Shown here in pieces: positions 1 to 13,000 of a stretch of DNA of 64,000 nucleotides (within the stretch, counting starts at the first letter, position 1; each line of letters opens with the position of its first letter). A program made the position numbers and the translations under genes. Source of the DNA: Theristus sp. LFF4_11 (Eukaryota; Nematoda; Chromadorea; Monhysterida; Xyalidae); assembly GCA_030248135.1 (NCBI GenBank), contig JASANC010005530.1, positions 1 to 64,000 of the forward strand, written 5' to 3'. Under the pieces are notes generated by a model. The model worked only from the letters and a program-made list of their open reading frames with translations, had not been told where the DNA came from and did no database searches.

Positions 1-500
1 CCTTTTCCTATTTTTTAGTAGCACAGAAACAATTTGTAAGAGTGAAAAACTGATACCCAGTCAAAATGCTACGAACTTTCAAAAAATGCACAATTTTAAC
101 TTAAAAAAGTGCCCGGGCAAAAAAATAAACCAAATTTTTAAAATCTTCGGATGAAATTGCCCCAGGAATCTTTTTTATTCGACTGTGAAGGTGTCGTAGC
201 TAAAAATTGAAAGGGCGAACACTTGAAACTAGGAAAAATCCTTTGAAATTTAAAAAATGCCAAAATTTTGCCTCAAACAAGGGTTGGGGCAAAAAATTAA
301 CCTGATTTTCAAAAATTTCAGATGAAATTACCCTAGGAAACTTTTTTGTTGGACTCTGAAAGTGTCGCAGGTAAAAATTGAAAGGGCGAACACTTGAAAC
401 CAGGTAAAAACCCTTCGATTTTTGAAAAATGCCCAATTTTTTACCCAAAAAGGGGTCGGGGCAAAAAATTAACCCAATTTTCAAAATCTCCAGGTGGAAT
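1..500. repeat. 171-bp tandem repeat, copy 1
   Basis: AT-rich repeat. The phrase AAAAATTGAAAGGGCGAACAC recurs at about 200 and 371, a period near 171 bp, together with CCCAGGAA/CCTAGGAA blocks. The same sequence, including the lead-in about an aminoacyl-like GATACCCAGTCAAAATGCTAC block, recurs at 12645-13040. No coding sense is seen; short open frames here are by-products of the repeat. It would lie in an upstream intron of PIGS if that gene continues to the left. Confidence 0.7.
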
Positions 501-2005
501 GATACCGTGCATGAGTGTGCTATACCGTTCACCCCAAGTTTCTGCGTTCTCCAAATAAGTTGACGTTTAAAGTCACGCGCATCTTTAGCTGTTGATTTTC
601 AGTTTTTAACCCAGGTTTGTGCGATGCACATCAAACTTCAGCCTGAAACCGGTTTTGTGCGTGTTCCATGCAGTTTCCTTCTCCGCGTTCATGCCAGAAA
701 AAACACACGCAAACACTGAAAATTGTCATCAATGCAACTGTGCTTTATTATTGTGGATGGCTTTCTTTTCGCGTCCCGATAGTTTTTTTACATGTGCAAC
801 AATCAATCAGGCAGACAAAGCCAAAACAGTCAAAAGTCAAGTTTTTCACCGATGCGCCGCAGTTTGACTCAGAACGTGAAAGGGCATTCATGAAGCAGTA
901 TTTAGTGACCGCGTAGCTATGTTTTAACACAGCTACAGTACGTGTCACTAATTATTGCTTCATGAATGCTGCTTGAGGCACTTATAGTTGCAATCCGTTT
1001 GAAACAAAGTAACGGAAGCAACGTATGGAGTTTTGAAATCTATTTAACCGACAGCAAATCGGTAACTTTGGCAAGAAAAACATAGTTTTTTTGTCATCAA
1101 ATGAAATCACCATATCAGGAGTATCAGTGTCTGGCCGTTTTCAAAACTCTCAAACCTTCAAAAAAACTGGCGCTTTTCAACATAAAACCCTTTCAACGCA
1201 AGCCCGCTTTCAATTGCAGTTGTACCGTGCGTTCAAATAAAACTGGTTCTGTGAAGATCATGCAACACGATTGAACTCGCTGAACTAAAGGAACACGATT
1301 TCTACCGTATGTTTGTCTCGACACGATTTTACTGAAAATTTGTGGTTTATTTCACAGGAAAGTGTGATTTCGGTTTCAGTAAGGAAAATGGCAGAAATAC
1401 AGGCAGTTGTTGGTGAAAATGGGTTGAGTCGAGTGTGTGTGCGTGAAAGATAATCGTTTTGAGACACGATACAGTAGCTACGTACTAACGGTATCGATGA
1501 ACCGTTCACCCGCCCAGTTTATTTTCATTCACCACGTTTCACATTTTTAAAACGTCACACACGCGCTCTGTATTTTTTAGCTCCATTATTTTCAGATGTT
1601 TAATTTCAGTTCTTACACCAAGGTTTGCGTAATGCAAGATGTAAACCAGTTTTGTGCAGCTCCACGAAGTTTCCGTCATGACAGAAAAACACAAACATTA
1701 AAATTGAAAATTGTCATCACTGTTGATTGTTATTATTCTCGGCTGCGCTACTCGGTGAATTCACTTTAAACGGCATGAATGCACAAATTTTGCGTGACAG
1801 AAATTCAAAAATTATTGGTAGATGAAAACGTGTTTGACAGAAAAAAGTTACATGACTTGGGGTTCCAAATCGAATAGGACATGGGCGCAGGAATAATGTC
1901 AGGCGTTTATGAAGGCGGGACCAAAAATGTAAAATGAAATATTTCAAGTGCTAGGCAATTCAGTGCCAGTCTGATTCCAAAGATTTCAAATTCAAAGCAA
2001 CGTTG
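500..2005. repeat. 1.5-kb duplicated segment, copy 1
   Basis: This stretch is nearly identical, by eye over 95 percent, to 43652-45160 in the same orientation. Differences are scattered substitutions and a few small indels. Both copies end at about GTTGTTTTCC. Inside, a 120-bp block with AGGTTTGTGCGATGCAC is echoed more weakly about 1 kb later (AGGTTTGCGTAATGCA), so the unit has its own diverged internal repeat. The open frames in it are short, unrelated to known proteins and differ between copies. It may be a non-autonomous mobile element, but terminal repeats were not identified. Confidence 0.75.
886..972. repeat. Short palindromic element (CATTCATGAAGCAGTATTTAG family)
   Basis: The left arm CATTCATGAAGCAGTA and the right arm TTGCTTCATGAATG are inverted, and the interior also pairs (GTAGCTATGTTTT against ACACAGCTAC). 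Related copies lie at 44034-44122, 54647-54727 and 57597-57687. This looks like a foldback MITE of about 90 bp. Confidence 0.65.
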
Positions 2006-2315
2006 TTTTCCGGTTGACCTGTCGTACTAAATCAAAGCACTGATGTTGGCAGCCGTTGCCTAAACTAGCCTAAACCCAAACCTAGTCCTAAAGCCTAATT
2101 CAAAGCTAAACATTATCCTGACCTAATCCTAACCTAAGCCAAGCCTTTTCAAGATGGAAGATGTCAGAACAATTGCGTTTTGAACAAGTTCTTGTTGGGG
2201 ACGGAGCGTGTGCACGCGCGCTAGTGGATCATGAGCATGAGCATGCGGATGCCCGTGCGCGCTCCAATGACTGTTCCTGGCTGAAGCCAATCGCCATGGT
2301 TTTTTTCTTCGTCAG

Positions 2316-3435
2316 GATCGGCCTGCAGGCGGTGGTGACGACGACGACGGCGACCAATCAGCGTTCTGTTCGCCTGGCATCCAGCGAATCAGCGGCGGCG
2401 CTCGCGGCGCCCTGGGAACTGACGAGACTGGTCGTGCGCCAGTTGACGCACAATTTGCTCGTCTCCGCGCAGACGTTAGGCTCGCTGGAGCAGCTGCTGA
2501 CGAACATCACGACGATCATCATTGCTGACGAGATCGCCGCCGAGATTCGGGTACTGCGTCCTTGGGGGGGGGGTAAAAGTACCCACCCCGCACAACAATA
2601 CCCACCAAGCTGTGCTGTGCGCTGTGTTGTCGGTTCTCTTTTGGTGATTATTGCTCCCAGGGGTGGATGGCCGGAGTCACGTGTGAATTAAAGCGCTCCT
2701 AACGAGAAGTGGGCTGGCTGGTTTTTTCGGAGACCGTTCGAACCTGAAATGCATCTTTTTACCGCAGGTGTTGGTTAAAAAGGCGAAATGATCTTGTTGT
2801 TTGTGTATTATAAATTGCTTTGTCGACTGTGATCAAGGAGTTGATCAGAATTTCTGAATACTTTTGACCGCAATAGATGATGTGGTATTACCGCATTGCT
2901 AGTGTCAGTATTACAATGTATATTTCTTATTGAACGTGTCGCAACATGCGTTTGCACGCACAGTAGGGCTTTGGTGTGGTCTGGGCAATTGGTTGATCGA
3001 TTGGTTTATTGGTCAACTGATTCATTTGGTTTCTGTATCAAGGATTGATGTTGATTGATTGACGGATGGATCGGTGTTTCGAATTCACACAAATATGGCC
3101 AAAAAGCTGCATTTCAGTCGGCCGTCGACGCCCTGGACGCAGCGTTCGCCGCGTTGTCGCCGCACAACGAACCAGTGAACGCCTCAGTACGGCGCCCTAA
3201 ATTCGACCTCCCCACTGCGCTGCGTCACTCGCAGGCGGCACTGGCGCACTCGGAGGCCGCGTTCTTTGACGAGTCGCTACTGGCGTTGCTGTACTTTCCG
3301 GCCGACCAGAAATACGCCATTTACGTGCCACTTTTTCTGCCAGTTGGCATTCCGATTGTGTTGTCCGTCGTCTGGGTGGCGGCGGCCGTGATTCAGGCGA
3401 AACGAGAGAGAGCGAGAAAAGCAAAAACCGATTAA
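2316..3435 (+). CDS. PIGS: GPI transamidase subunit PIG-S, C-terminal exons (partial)
   Basis: PIG-S is a subunit of the ER-membrane GPI transamidase, which attaches GPI anchors to proteins. Two exons are visible: 2316-2550 and 3118-3435, joined in phase 0 between CGG|GTACTG and TTTCAG|TCGGCC. The first encodes the segment around [20 protein letters not shown] and the [16 protein letters not shown] helix. The second encodes [20 protein letters not shown], the most conserved stretch of animal PIG-S, then the C-terminal membrane segment ([20 protein letters not shown]) and a basic lysine-rich tail ending in KTD and TAA, as in the human protein. The exon at 2316 follows TTCGTCAG and starts in mid-codon, so the rest of the gene lies upstream. 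I could not identify earlier exons in 1-2315; they are probably outside the window. Confidence 0.92.
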
Positions 3436-4270
3436 ATGATCTCGTCTGAGCACGCGCTTTTCGCTGCGGTTTTGCTCTGGATGTTACACGGCATGTTCGG
3501 TTTTGTTGATCTTGTGTGTGGTCATTTTTTATTGTTTTTGCACTCACTTTGTGCGATCAATTCCATAAGTAGTGTTCCAGTTTTACAACGGTGCCAATCA
3601 GCTAGTGAGGGACATGCCAAAAGAGTGGATCGGTGGACCACGAACCTACCGTACTTGGGTCTTGCTACGATCTTTCAATAATTATATCACGTCAAGAAAA
3701 TTACAGAACAACAAGGTCACTCCGTTGTTCACTCATTTCTTTCAACCTTTCGCTTCACGATAATTCTTGGACGCTCACAAAAGTTGAAGCAAGGTCGTGT
3801 CAAGACAAGTCCAGTGCACGGTTTTGGCATTTGATTTGACATGTTGGCATGTAATGTCGAACTCTTTTGTTTTTCATGAGTTTTCTGTTCTGTCCTGTCG
3901 TTTTTTTTTTTACTTTTTCATTGGTCAAAAGCGCAGCATCGCATCAACTTTCTTGCTGAATTATTTTGCGAAAAAAATGATTTACCACGCCCAGCCAGTC
4001 AATGCGGGTCTTATTACTGAGTTTTTAAACATCGCATTTGTCCGTGTGCCGTTTTCATGAAAATGTTCATAGTTGTTTCTGGCATTTTTTGCGGTACATG
4101 GTGTAATATGAAGTATTATCATCATTATTGTTTTTTCATCCATACCATCATCTTTTTTGTTTTGGTACCGATATGCCCAATGTCAAAAAAGAACTCCGAA
4201 AATGCTCATTTGAACGAATAAAATGATACGTTTGTCCAAACGGGCAACAACGATTTTTTCTATTTTTTTA
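3436..4270 (+). other. PIGS 3' untranslated region and convergent intergenic gap
   Basis: No gene is seen between the PIGS stop and the PEX2 stop. AATAAA at 4217-4222 (+) could end PIGS about 780 bp after the stop codon. TTTATT at 4267-4272 is an AATAAA on the minus strand and could serve PEX2. If both are used, the two transcripts end within about 50 bp of each other. Confidence 0.45.
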
Positions 4271-4378
4271 TTTGATGCATTATGGAATCTAAAACAGTTT
4301 ACAAATATAATCAGTTCTCTGTAATTACTCTGTAGTTATATGACCGATTATAGCTTTGTCCCATGTCACTCCGACATT

Positions 4379-4470
4379 GAGCCGAGCCCGATTGAGACGA
4401 GCCAGATTGAGACTGGCCCGATTGAGACCGGAGCCAGATTGAGTCTGGCCAGTTTGAGACCGACCCAATT
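4379..4470. repeat. Short tandem repeat, about 16-17 bp unit
   Basis: Imperfect tandem copies of a GAGCC(C/A)GATTGAGAC-type unit, about five to six in number. It lies in the probable 3' untranslated region of PEX2. Confidence 0.6.
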
Positions 4471-4761
4471 AGTTCCATGCTTGATGCGCCAATTCTAAGT
4501 TGCCTATGTGACACAGTCCGCCAGTCGTATCTTAGGAACTCTGACCACTTCAAACACAAATTTTGAATTCCCGCGACATGCCTGCAACTGCAATCCTATC
4601 TATGCGCGCATTGAGTCGCAGAACCAAAACAAAAGCCAATATTCACAAAGCTGTGATTCGTTGTTCTTGCAAAAAAGTTGATGTGAACAAAAAGTAAATT
4701 AAGATCAACCAGTCGCCAATCAACATCAGAAAGAACGTAAAGCAAACTGATCGGACACCAT

Positions 4762-6535
4762 TCACCCTAGCACCAGAAACTGCACTTCATGACCACTCAA
4801 TTTAGCAGCACACGTCGGACACCGAAAGTCGCTGTCACCCAAAAGCGCCGCTCCGACGCAATAATAGCAGAATCGATGCCTGCAGCGTCGCGTGAAAACG
4901 GGGCAAACCGCGCTTCGGTCGCATATCGCGCAAGTGATCACAGAATTTTCAGTGGAACAGCGCATGTCAATCGGGTGACCCTCAGGACTGGGTCGGTCGT
5001 GCGCACGAGACTTGCTGCTGACGCCAAGGCACAGACGTTTCAAGCGTGCAACATTCACCAGCGGCACTAGCAACAGTAGAACGTCGGCGAAGCCGTGCCA
5101 AAGCAGCTCACGATTCATGTCTGTGAAGTCGATGGCGCCTGCAAGAATCGCCGAAATGAACGAACGAAAAACTTTCGGAAATCGTTTTTCAGTCAGGGGC
5201 CAACTCAGAATTGCGTATTCAGAACGCCCTGAAAGCGCTTGGGGGTCGAGCCACCTAGCGCACGGATTAAAGTCCAACCCGCTATGGCCCGAGCCACGAA
5301 GGTCACAAAGGCGCTCAGTTGACTGCATCGTGGTGGTGATCAATCATAATTTTTATAAGCGTGTGAAATTCAACCACCACAGGACAAGACAATCAAAAAA
5401 AGCAAGATAGATTTCCAAAAAGTGACCACTCAACAACAAGACAAAACGGCTCAAACCCAAACACCCACCCATCTGCGGTCTTTCGTTGTGCACCGCACGA
5501 ATCCTCAGCAATCGCTCTTCCACACTTCGATAGCCGCCCCTCGCCAGGAACCACAACAGATGCACAACACCGGCCATTTTGAATAAGGCCGAAATTTTGG
5601 CCGCAACTTTGTAGAATCGAATAAGTCGTGCGTCATTTGTTGTGTTTGCGGCCACATTTTGCTTGGAGTTGTTGAAGCGTAGAAGTTTCGTAGTCACATC
5701 GGGCAACCGGTGACACGCGTACGGAGTGAGCACGAATAGAATGAAATGTGCCACTTTTTGCTGTGGTTTTAGGCCACTGGGTGAAATCTGGCCAATTTTG
5801 TTCACAGTCCTGTAGCGCATTCCCGTCATTTGTTGGCCAATTGTGGAGTCTGGAGAAAAGTTTGCGAGAGACATGTGCGAATTCTCGATTTTTGTTCCGC
5901 AGCGAAAATTCTTCTCAAAAACAACGAACCATTCAGACGCACAGAAAACCACCAAAGCACAGTGTCCCAAAACGCGTCAATTTCCGGGCCAAAAGCGTCA
6001 AGCCAACGCAGCAACGACGGTGAGAGCCAACGGTGCACGCCATGCCACTGGTCACTGACAATTTGACGGACACTGAAATGTGCCAAAAAGCACTGTTACA
6101 TTCACGTTGGTCGCAAATGTTTGGCAATTTGTAGCATCGTTACTAGCACTTTGGAAATTCAGTGTTGTGAAGTTATCATTGCTTACAAAACCACAACCAA
6201 CAGCGTTTCACTAAAGTAGCTGAAATTTTTGTGAACAGCCCCAAAACTCAGCCAAGTGGGCAGAAAGTGAGATTTCTATTGTTTGTGAACTTATCGAGAC
6301 GAAACAAGCGAAGTTTTTGCTTTCATGGTTAAGTGTCATTGCAAACAATTATGACGACAATTTTTGTGGCAACATCAGAAAAGGCACCTCCAAAATCCGA
6401 ATTGCTGGTAACAAAAAAACACAACCTGGCATCCAAATGTGCCGCATCCAATTGGCTGATACGCAGCGCAGCAAACGGCGGCATCGGAGAACCTGATCTG
6501 CAGCAGAAAATTAATGAAAAATTCTTGAATTCCAT
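4762..6535 (-). CDS. PEX2: Peroxisome biogenesis factor 2 (RING E3 ligase), complete
   Basis: PEX2 sits in the peroxisomal membrane and, with PEX10 and PEX12, ubiquitinates the import receptor PEX5. Four exons fit the human protein residue for residue at the joins: 6535-6426, 6072-5930, 5849-5469 and 5138-4762. Landmarks are LRISQLDA near the N-terminus, STIGQQMTGMRYR (human ATVGQ...KYK), VEERLLRIRAVH, the hallmark MNRELLWHGFADVLLLLVPL, and a C-terminal C3HC4 RING (CAIC, CRHRFCYYC, CPTC). All three introns are GT-AG, about 80-350 bp. Translation may start at 6535 (MEFKNF) or at 6484 (MPPFAALRISQ), giving about 336 or 319 residues against 305 in human. The second start keeps a more typical N-terminus. 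No frameshift was seen. The presence of PEX2 indicates an animal that has kept peroxisomes. Confidence 0.94.
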
Positions 6536-7064
6536 TGCAACCAGCCAGCAGACCAATCATGGTGTGAGACCCCAAAACACAAGCAATCTTTTATCTGAAT
6601 ATCGATGCCAACGTCATTGGTCAACCAATTTTCTATTGACGTTGAACGAAAGCCACTTTTCACGTAAAAAATATAGCGCCTTTTTTCAAGACATGCTGAC
6701 CTGAAAAAGCAGTCTATTTTTTAAGAACAAGAATTTACTGCGAATTTTTATTTCATCGCGAACTAGAAAGCATGACTTTTTATTTCATCCAACAACACGC
6801 GTGTTGCGGGACTCAGTTTCAAATCACCAAATGTGTAAAAAACCACATTTGACTGTGACGTTTGCATTTGAGCAGGTTGCGTTTTTGTCACGCTGCGTCA
6901 AATGTAGCTTTTGAAATGCGACAAAAAAACCATAATACAAATTACAAGACATAAGAACGATTTTCATACTTTTGAATAGCCAATTGACACCAACAATTTG
7001 TACAAGAAATCACGCTTTTCCACTGAACAACAAACAACACACAAATTTAAAATCCCATTTTTTG
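6536..7064. other. Gap between RBM17 3' end and PEX2 5' end
   Basis: No gene is seen. Plus-strand TTTATT at 6747-6752 gives a minus-strand AATAAA about 315 bp past the RBM17 stop and is a candidate polyadenylation signal. The PEX2 promoter should lie in the remaining 200 bp or so; no TATA box stands out. Confidence 0.4.
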
Positions 7065-10000
7065 TCATCTTTCATCAGCAAGTTGGAATTTCTTGAACTT
7101 CTCGACGTCATAAAACGACGCTCTGACCATGCGACCGCCGAAATACCGACCGTTTAGGCTGACGACGGCTGAAGGAAAAAAACGGTAATTTTGCGAGAAA
7201 AAGACGAAAAACGTGATTTGACTTGAAATTCAGGGTGATTTTATGCTGTGGGCATGAAGGGAGGTTTGTTCTTTAAGACACTGCAATAATTTCAGCGTCA
7301 CGTCACGCATGCACGAACAAACACACAATCATGTGTGTGTGCCAGTGTGTTTGCTCGTGTCCCTGTGGTAAAGTGCGCCGTCTTTAGACACGGACGTTAT
7401 CAGCATCAATTCATTGATGGAACACCTTCAATTCAAGCGACTGGACACAGAACAGCGTTCAGACAAACAGAAGCCAAAAGCAAAAAACTGATGACAGACA
7501 CCTTTGATCGCCTGGTCGACTTTGTTCATTTCGACGAAGATTCTCACCGAGTCGCTGTCGGCACAGCCAGTCGGCAACTGGAAACATGCACAAAACAGTA
7601 AAGTTTGCTTTCTGACGTTTTGAACCGTGTCTGTCAAATATCAAATTTCACAATTTCACCAAAAGAACTCAAACCAGCAGTGTGCTTTTTAGCCACAAAA
7701 GACAAATAGTGAGCATTACTTCATAAATGATCACATTTTGAACGTCGCCGTATTTCGTCATTTCCTCTCGTACTTCCGGCTCTAAATCTTCGTCCACTTC
7801 ACCGCGACCAACCATGTTCTGCAAAAAATGTATTCATGAAAAAAGTTGCCTAAAAATGCGAACATTACAACAAGCGCACTGATGCCACGCAGAATTGTGA
7901 AGCAACATGCAACCAATCAGCGATCAATCAGCGTGCCACATTTTGCTCAAATAATAACGAACACTAGGTTTTTCTTACAGACCGCACACTTTGCTCAAGT
8001 TGAACTCAGAAACAAACACACAGGCCGTGTGCGAATGCAACTCAAACTGGCAACAACGAACGTCGCGCCAAGCGAATACCGAAACCGACAAAACAAACAG
8101 CACGACCGCGACGCACCCGCAGCACGAGCACTTTGGTGGGGTTGCGCAGCAGCTGCGTGATCGTCGGTGGCTGCGCGTTCTCGTCCGCCTCGCTCGCCTC
8201 GGCCGACTTCACCGGCGGCACCGGCATCGCGAATCCGTCCGGGTCGACGGGCGTCCGCTGCGGCTCCGTCGACGATTCGCCGGCTGATTCGTCGGTTGCT
8301 GCAATTTTGAGGCGCACAGGTGAGAAGCGCAGTTGTTTTGTGCCTTTCAGATTTTGCGTGCCCGCTCGGGCGAAAGGCGGAATTCGTTCCATAGGCCTTG
8401 ACGCAGCAATTCGCAGTTGTCCTGACCCTGAGCGACCCGGTCACACATTTCAGAGCACTCGGGCGTCGGGTCACTTCAGCAATTTGAAAGTGCCGCGACA
8501 CGCACGGCACTGTTTTCCTATCTTTGCGCGCATTGAGTCAGTTCAGTGCAGTTCAGTTTTGTTCTGCAGTGAACCAGAATCGCAGAACACCAGAACAGTA
8601 CGCAGAGGCAGAATGACAGTGGCAAAGTTCAGTTGCAAGTCTGACACGCGTTTCATGCGCAACGTGTGCAAACAACAACATTCGACGGCTGGATGTCCAA
8701 CAACGCCACCCTAAAACAAGCCCTAAAACTGTCCGTTGGCCACCGGGTGCACTTCAGCACCGCACAGACTGTCACACTTCACCCGTGCATGGCGCATCAA
8801 CCAGGCCGCTACGCAACGCCCACAGGCTTCACAGGCCTTTATCGACCCTCTCTAACCTTCACCAATCGACTCGTTTGCTTTGAAGTCGTCCTCGTGGAGG
8901 ATCTTGCCCTCGACGCGGCCGATTTTCTCGACCACCAACGCCGTCGCCATTCCCTGGCCGGATTTGCCGAGTCCACTGCCCTCCTTGAAGCCCATCTTCT
9001 CCATGATACGCGCCGCAACGCCGAGACTGAAAAGCGGGGTGGTCCTGGGGAAATTGGTGAAACGGAAAAAAGGGTCTGTGCGTGCGTGCGTGTGCCTGTG
9101 TGTTTGTTTGCAACTATCTCACAGCAAAGTGCCTTCTGGTGTTGTGTCATATCAAGGTCAAATTTTTAAAGATTTTGTTCATTTTGTACAGGTCTCCGTA
9201 TCATACGCTGTTCTTACAGTTTAATCGGAAATCCTGCGGTTCGCGAAATGAAATTATCTAAAAATGCGGGAGACGCATATAAAAGGAGGAATATGGCCTT
9301 GTGTAAGCAGTGAAAGACTTGGCTCGACAACGCTTTTCAAGTCTCTGATGTGGTACACACGGATACAAGTACATAAGAGTCATATTTTTGCGCCGCGTTG
9401 TTGTTTAAAAGCTTGCTGAAAAGCGTAAAAACTTTGAAGTTATCTAGATATTTTCAATTGTCCTCTTCAGTTTAGTCTAAAATCACATCATGTGCGAAAT
9501 TCTGTACAGCATGGCCGAATAAATGAGGCAGTCCATCAAGGCGGGATTAGTAGCTGACTAGGAGTTGTCTTTTTCAAAAATGCCAACATAATTTCCAATC
9601 ATGTGTGCAAGGGAGAAAGAATGAACAGAATAATACGGATAATCCATTAGTTTAAAAAACGCGTCAAATTTGGCATACAATTTGGTTTCTGAACTTCTTT
9701 TTCTTTCATTCAAAATTCGCGCGCTCCTTGCACCCTGAAAAAAACTGCCATGTTTAATCGGCTATACTGTAAATTCTGTGCAAAAAACAGAAACATCAGA
9801 GATTGCAAAACATTGCTGCATGTAGCTTTATCGTTGTTGCTGACGTACGCACCGCTGTGCATACAGCAGCACCAGTGCAAAAAGCGTTGTCTTCCGTTGA
9901 TTTTCACCCTTTTTACCAAACTCTTGTGACAGGATAAACCGGTGAGTCATTGCCACAGAAGGAGACCTTGCGTTCCCAATGCCTCTGCGATACACTTTGT

Positions 10001-13000
10001 GCAAACCAGTGTCAGCGATCTAAAGTCTGATCGTTATTTTAGTGGTTTTAGAGGTCGCTAAATGCTAGAAAAAAGCAAATGGGAAAGTTTCATTTGTCTA
10101 CAATGTACGAGGGTTGCCACTTGCAACCGAAATAAAAAATAAACGGCGCAAAAATATGACTCTTATGTATTTGTATCCGTGTGTACCACATCAGAGACTT
10201 GAAAAGCGTTGTCGAGCCAAGTCTTTCACTGCTTACACAAGGCCATATTCCTCCTTTTATATGCGTCTCCCGCATTTTTAGATAATATTCTGACTTTTAC
10301 ATAAGCCCCAAAGGTCGGACCAAAATCACAATACGTTGGTCACACATTCTTCTAAACACCGGACAACTCAGGTTTTTCATTTTTCGTTTTTAGGCTAATT
10401 TTGTGTATGCTATTTTTACGGCCGATTCGCCCAAAATCGTCACGATTCAGTACCTAGAATTGCTCACATAAGAAAACTGACCCAAAAGCCGTGATCGGCG
10501 CAATGAATTACCATGGAAAACACCGATTTCTTGTTTTTCATTTCTGGACCGGTTTCACTAAATTCCACGGCCGATTCGCCCGAAATCGTCACGATTCGGT
10601 ATCTAGAGTTGCTGGGGGAGTTGCTCACAGGAAAAAACTAACCCAAAATCCCAAAAGCCAGGGCTAACCCAGAGAAGCGTACAGAACACCATTGAGTAGG
10701 GCGCCCATCGAGTTTTCTCTGTCATTAAGTGCCTATACACCCCTCGGCGGGGTTCGATCCCCCGAGCGCACAGACTGTAGTCTAACACACTACCACCAGG
10801 CCACGAGGGTGGCAAATTCTGTGCAGAACTTCTGTAAATCAAGAATCTGTAAATTCTGTGCAAAAACAGAAAAATCAGAGACTGCAAAACATTGTTTCAT
10901 GTGGTTTTATTGTTGCTAACGTACGCATCCCTGTGTACACACCAGCATCAGTGACAAAAAGGTGTTGTCTTCCGTTGATTTTCAGCCTTTTTACCAAACT
11001 CTAGTGGCAGGAAAAACTGTCTGTCCCGTGAGTCGTTGCCTTTGCCACAGAAGGAGACCTTGCGTTCCCTAATGCCTCTGCGATACACTTTGTCCTGGGC
11101 AAACCAGTATCAGCGATCTGAAGTCTGATCGTTATTTTAGTGGTTTTAGTGGTCGCTAAATGCCCGAAATACCGCAAATGTTGAAGTTTTAATTGTCTAC
11201 AAAGTACATGTGCAACCGAAATAGTGAATAAACGGCGCAAAAATATGGCTCTTATGTACTTGTATCCGTGTGTACCACATCAGAGACTTGAAAAGAGTTG
11301 TCGAGCCAAGTCTCTCACTGCTTACACAAAGCCATATTCCTTCTTTTATATGCGTCTCCCGCATTTTTAGATAATATTCTGACTTTTAAATAAGTCCCGA
11401 AGGTCGAACCAAATTCACATCTCGTTGGTCACACATTCTTCTAAACCCCGGGTACCTCAGGGTTTTCATTTTTTGCTTTTTGGGCCGATTTCGCTTATGC
11501 TAATTCTACGGCCGATTCGACCGACATCGTCACGATTCAGTATCTAGAATTGCTCACATAAGAAAACTGACCCAAAAGCCGTGATCGGCGCAATGAATTA
11601 CCATGGACAACACAGTTTTTTGCATTTGGACCGATTTTGCTAATTTCCACTGCGGTTCGCCCGAAATCTCACGATTCAGTATCTAGAGTTGCTCACATAA
11701 AAAACTAACCCAAAATCCGTGATCAGCGCATTGAATTACCCTGGGTAACACCTTTTTCTTGTTTTTCGTTTCTGGACCGATTTCGCCAATTTCCACGGCC
11801 GATTCGCCCGAAATCGTCACGATTCAGCATCAAGAGTTGCTCACATAATAAAACTAACCCAAAACCCGTAATCAGCGCATTAAATTACCCTGGGAAACAC
11901 CCTTTTCTTGTTTTTCGTTTCTGGACCGATTTCGCCAACTTCCACGGCCGATTCGCCCGAAATCGTCACGATTCAGTATCTAGAGTTGCTCACATAAAAA
12001 ACTAACCCAAAATCCGGGATCAGCGCATTGAATTACCCTGGAAAACAACCTTTTCTTGTTTTTCGTTCCTGGACCGATTTCGCCAACTTCCACGGCCGAT
12101 TCGCCCGAAATCGTCACGATTCAACATCTAGAGTTGCTCACGTAAGAAAACTAACCCAAAATTCGTGATCAGCGCATTGAATTACCCTGGAAAACACCCT
12201 TTTCTTGTTTTTCGTTCCTGGACCGATTTCGCCAATTTCCACGGCCGTTTCGCCCGAAATCGTCACGATTCAACATCTAGAGTTGCTCACATAAGAAAAC
12301 TAACCCAAAATTCGTGATCAGCGGATTGAATTACCCTGGAAAACACCTTTTTCTTGTTTTTCGTTCCTGGACCGATTTCGCCAACTTCCACGGCCGATTC
12401 GCCCGAAATCGTCACGATTTAGCATCTAGAGTTGCTCACGTAAAAAAACTAACCCAAAATTCGTGATCAGCGCATTGAATTACCCTGGAAAACACCCTTT
12501 TCTTGTTTTTCGTTCTTGGACCGATTTCGCCGATTTCCACGGCCGATTCACCCGAAATCGTCACGATTCAGCATCTAGAGTTGCTCACGTAAGAAAACTA
12601 ACCCAAAATCCGTGATCAGCGCATTGAATTCCTACGGACTAAACATTTCTCCTATTTTTCGTAGCTCAGACAAAATTTGTAAGAGTGAAAAATTGATACC
12701 CAGTCAAAATGCTACCAACTTTAAAAAATGCACAATTTTGACCCAAAAAAATGCCCGGGCAAAAAAAATAAACTAAATTTTCAGAATCTACGGATGAAAT
12801 TACCCTAGGAAACATTTTTGTTCAACCGTGAAAGTGTCCCAGCTAAAAATTGAAAGGGCGAACACTTAAAACCAGGTAAAAACCCTTCGATTTTTGAAAA
12901 ATGCCCATTTTTACCCAAAAAGTGGGTCGGGGCAAAAAATTAACCCAATTTTCAAAATCTCCAGGTGAAATTACCCCAGGAAACATTTTTGTTTGACTGT

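Larger units (their letters stand above)
10395..12640. repeat. 147-149 bp satellite array, left (inverted orientation)
   Basis: Tandem units contain GGCCGATTCGCCCGAAATCG, CACGATTCAG, GTTGCTCACATAAGAAAAC and GATCAGCGCATTGAATTACC. About ten to fifteen units are present, broken by a SINE and a second TATA-repeat module at 10640-11370. Units from 11.7 kb onward are the most regular. The array lies in the intron between RBM17 exons at 13388 and 9026. The same satellite is found reversed at 23618-26500. Confidence 0.85.

Noticed and set aside
619..916. Overlapping open frames conserved between 619-916 and 43767-44066
   Set aside because: Conservation follows from the recent DNA duplication; one-base changes shift the frames between copies and no start or domain is evident.
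2045..2160. CCTAA-type array upstream of the PIGS exon
   Set aside because: Irregular CCTAA/CCTAG phrases related to the AAGCCAAGCC dispersed repeat, not a telomeric or coding sequence.
10690..10815. Working tRNA gene
   Set aside because: A and B boxes are present, but the arms do not form a cloverleaf and a shared non-tRNA body follows; SINE fits better.
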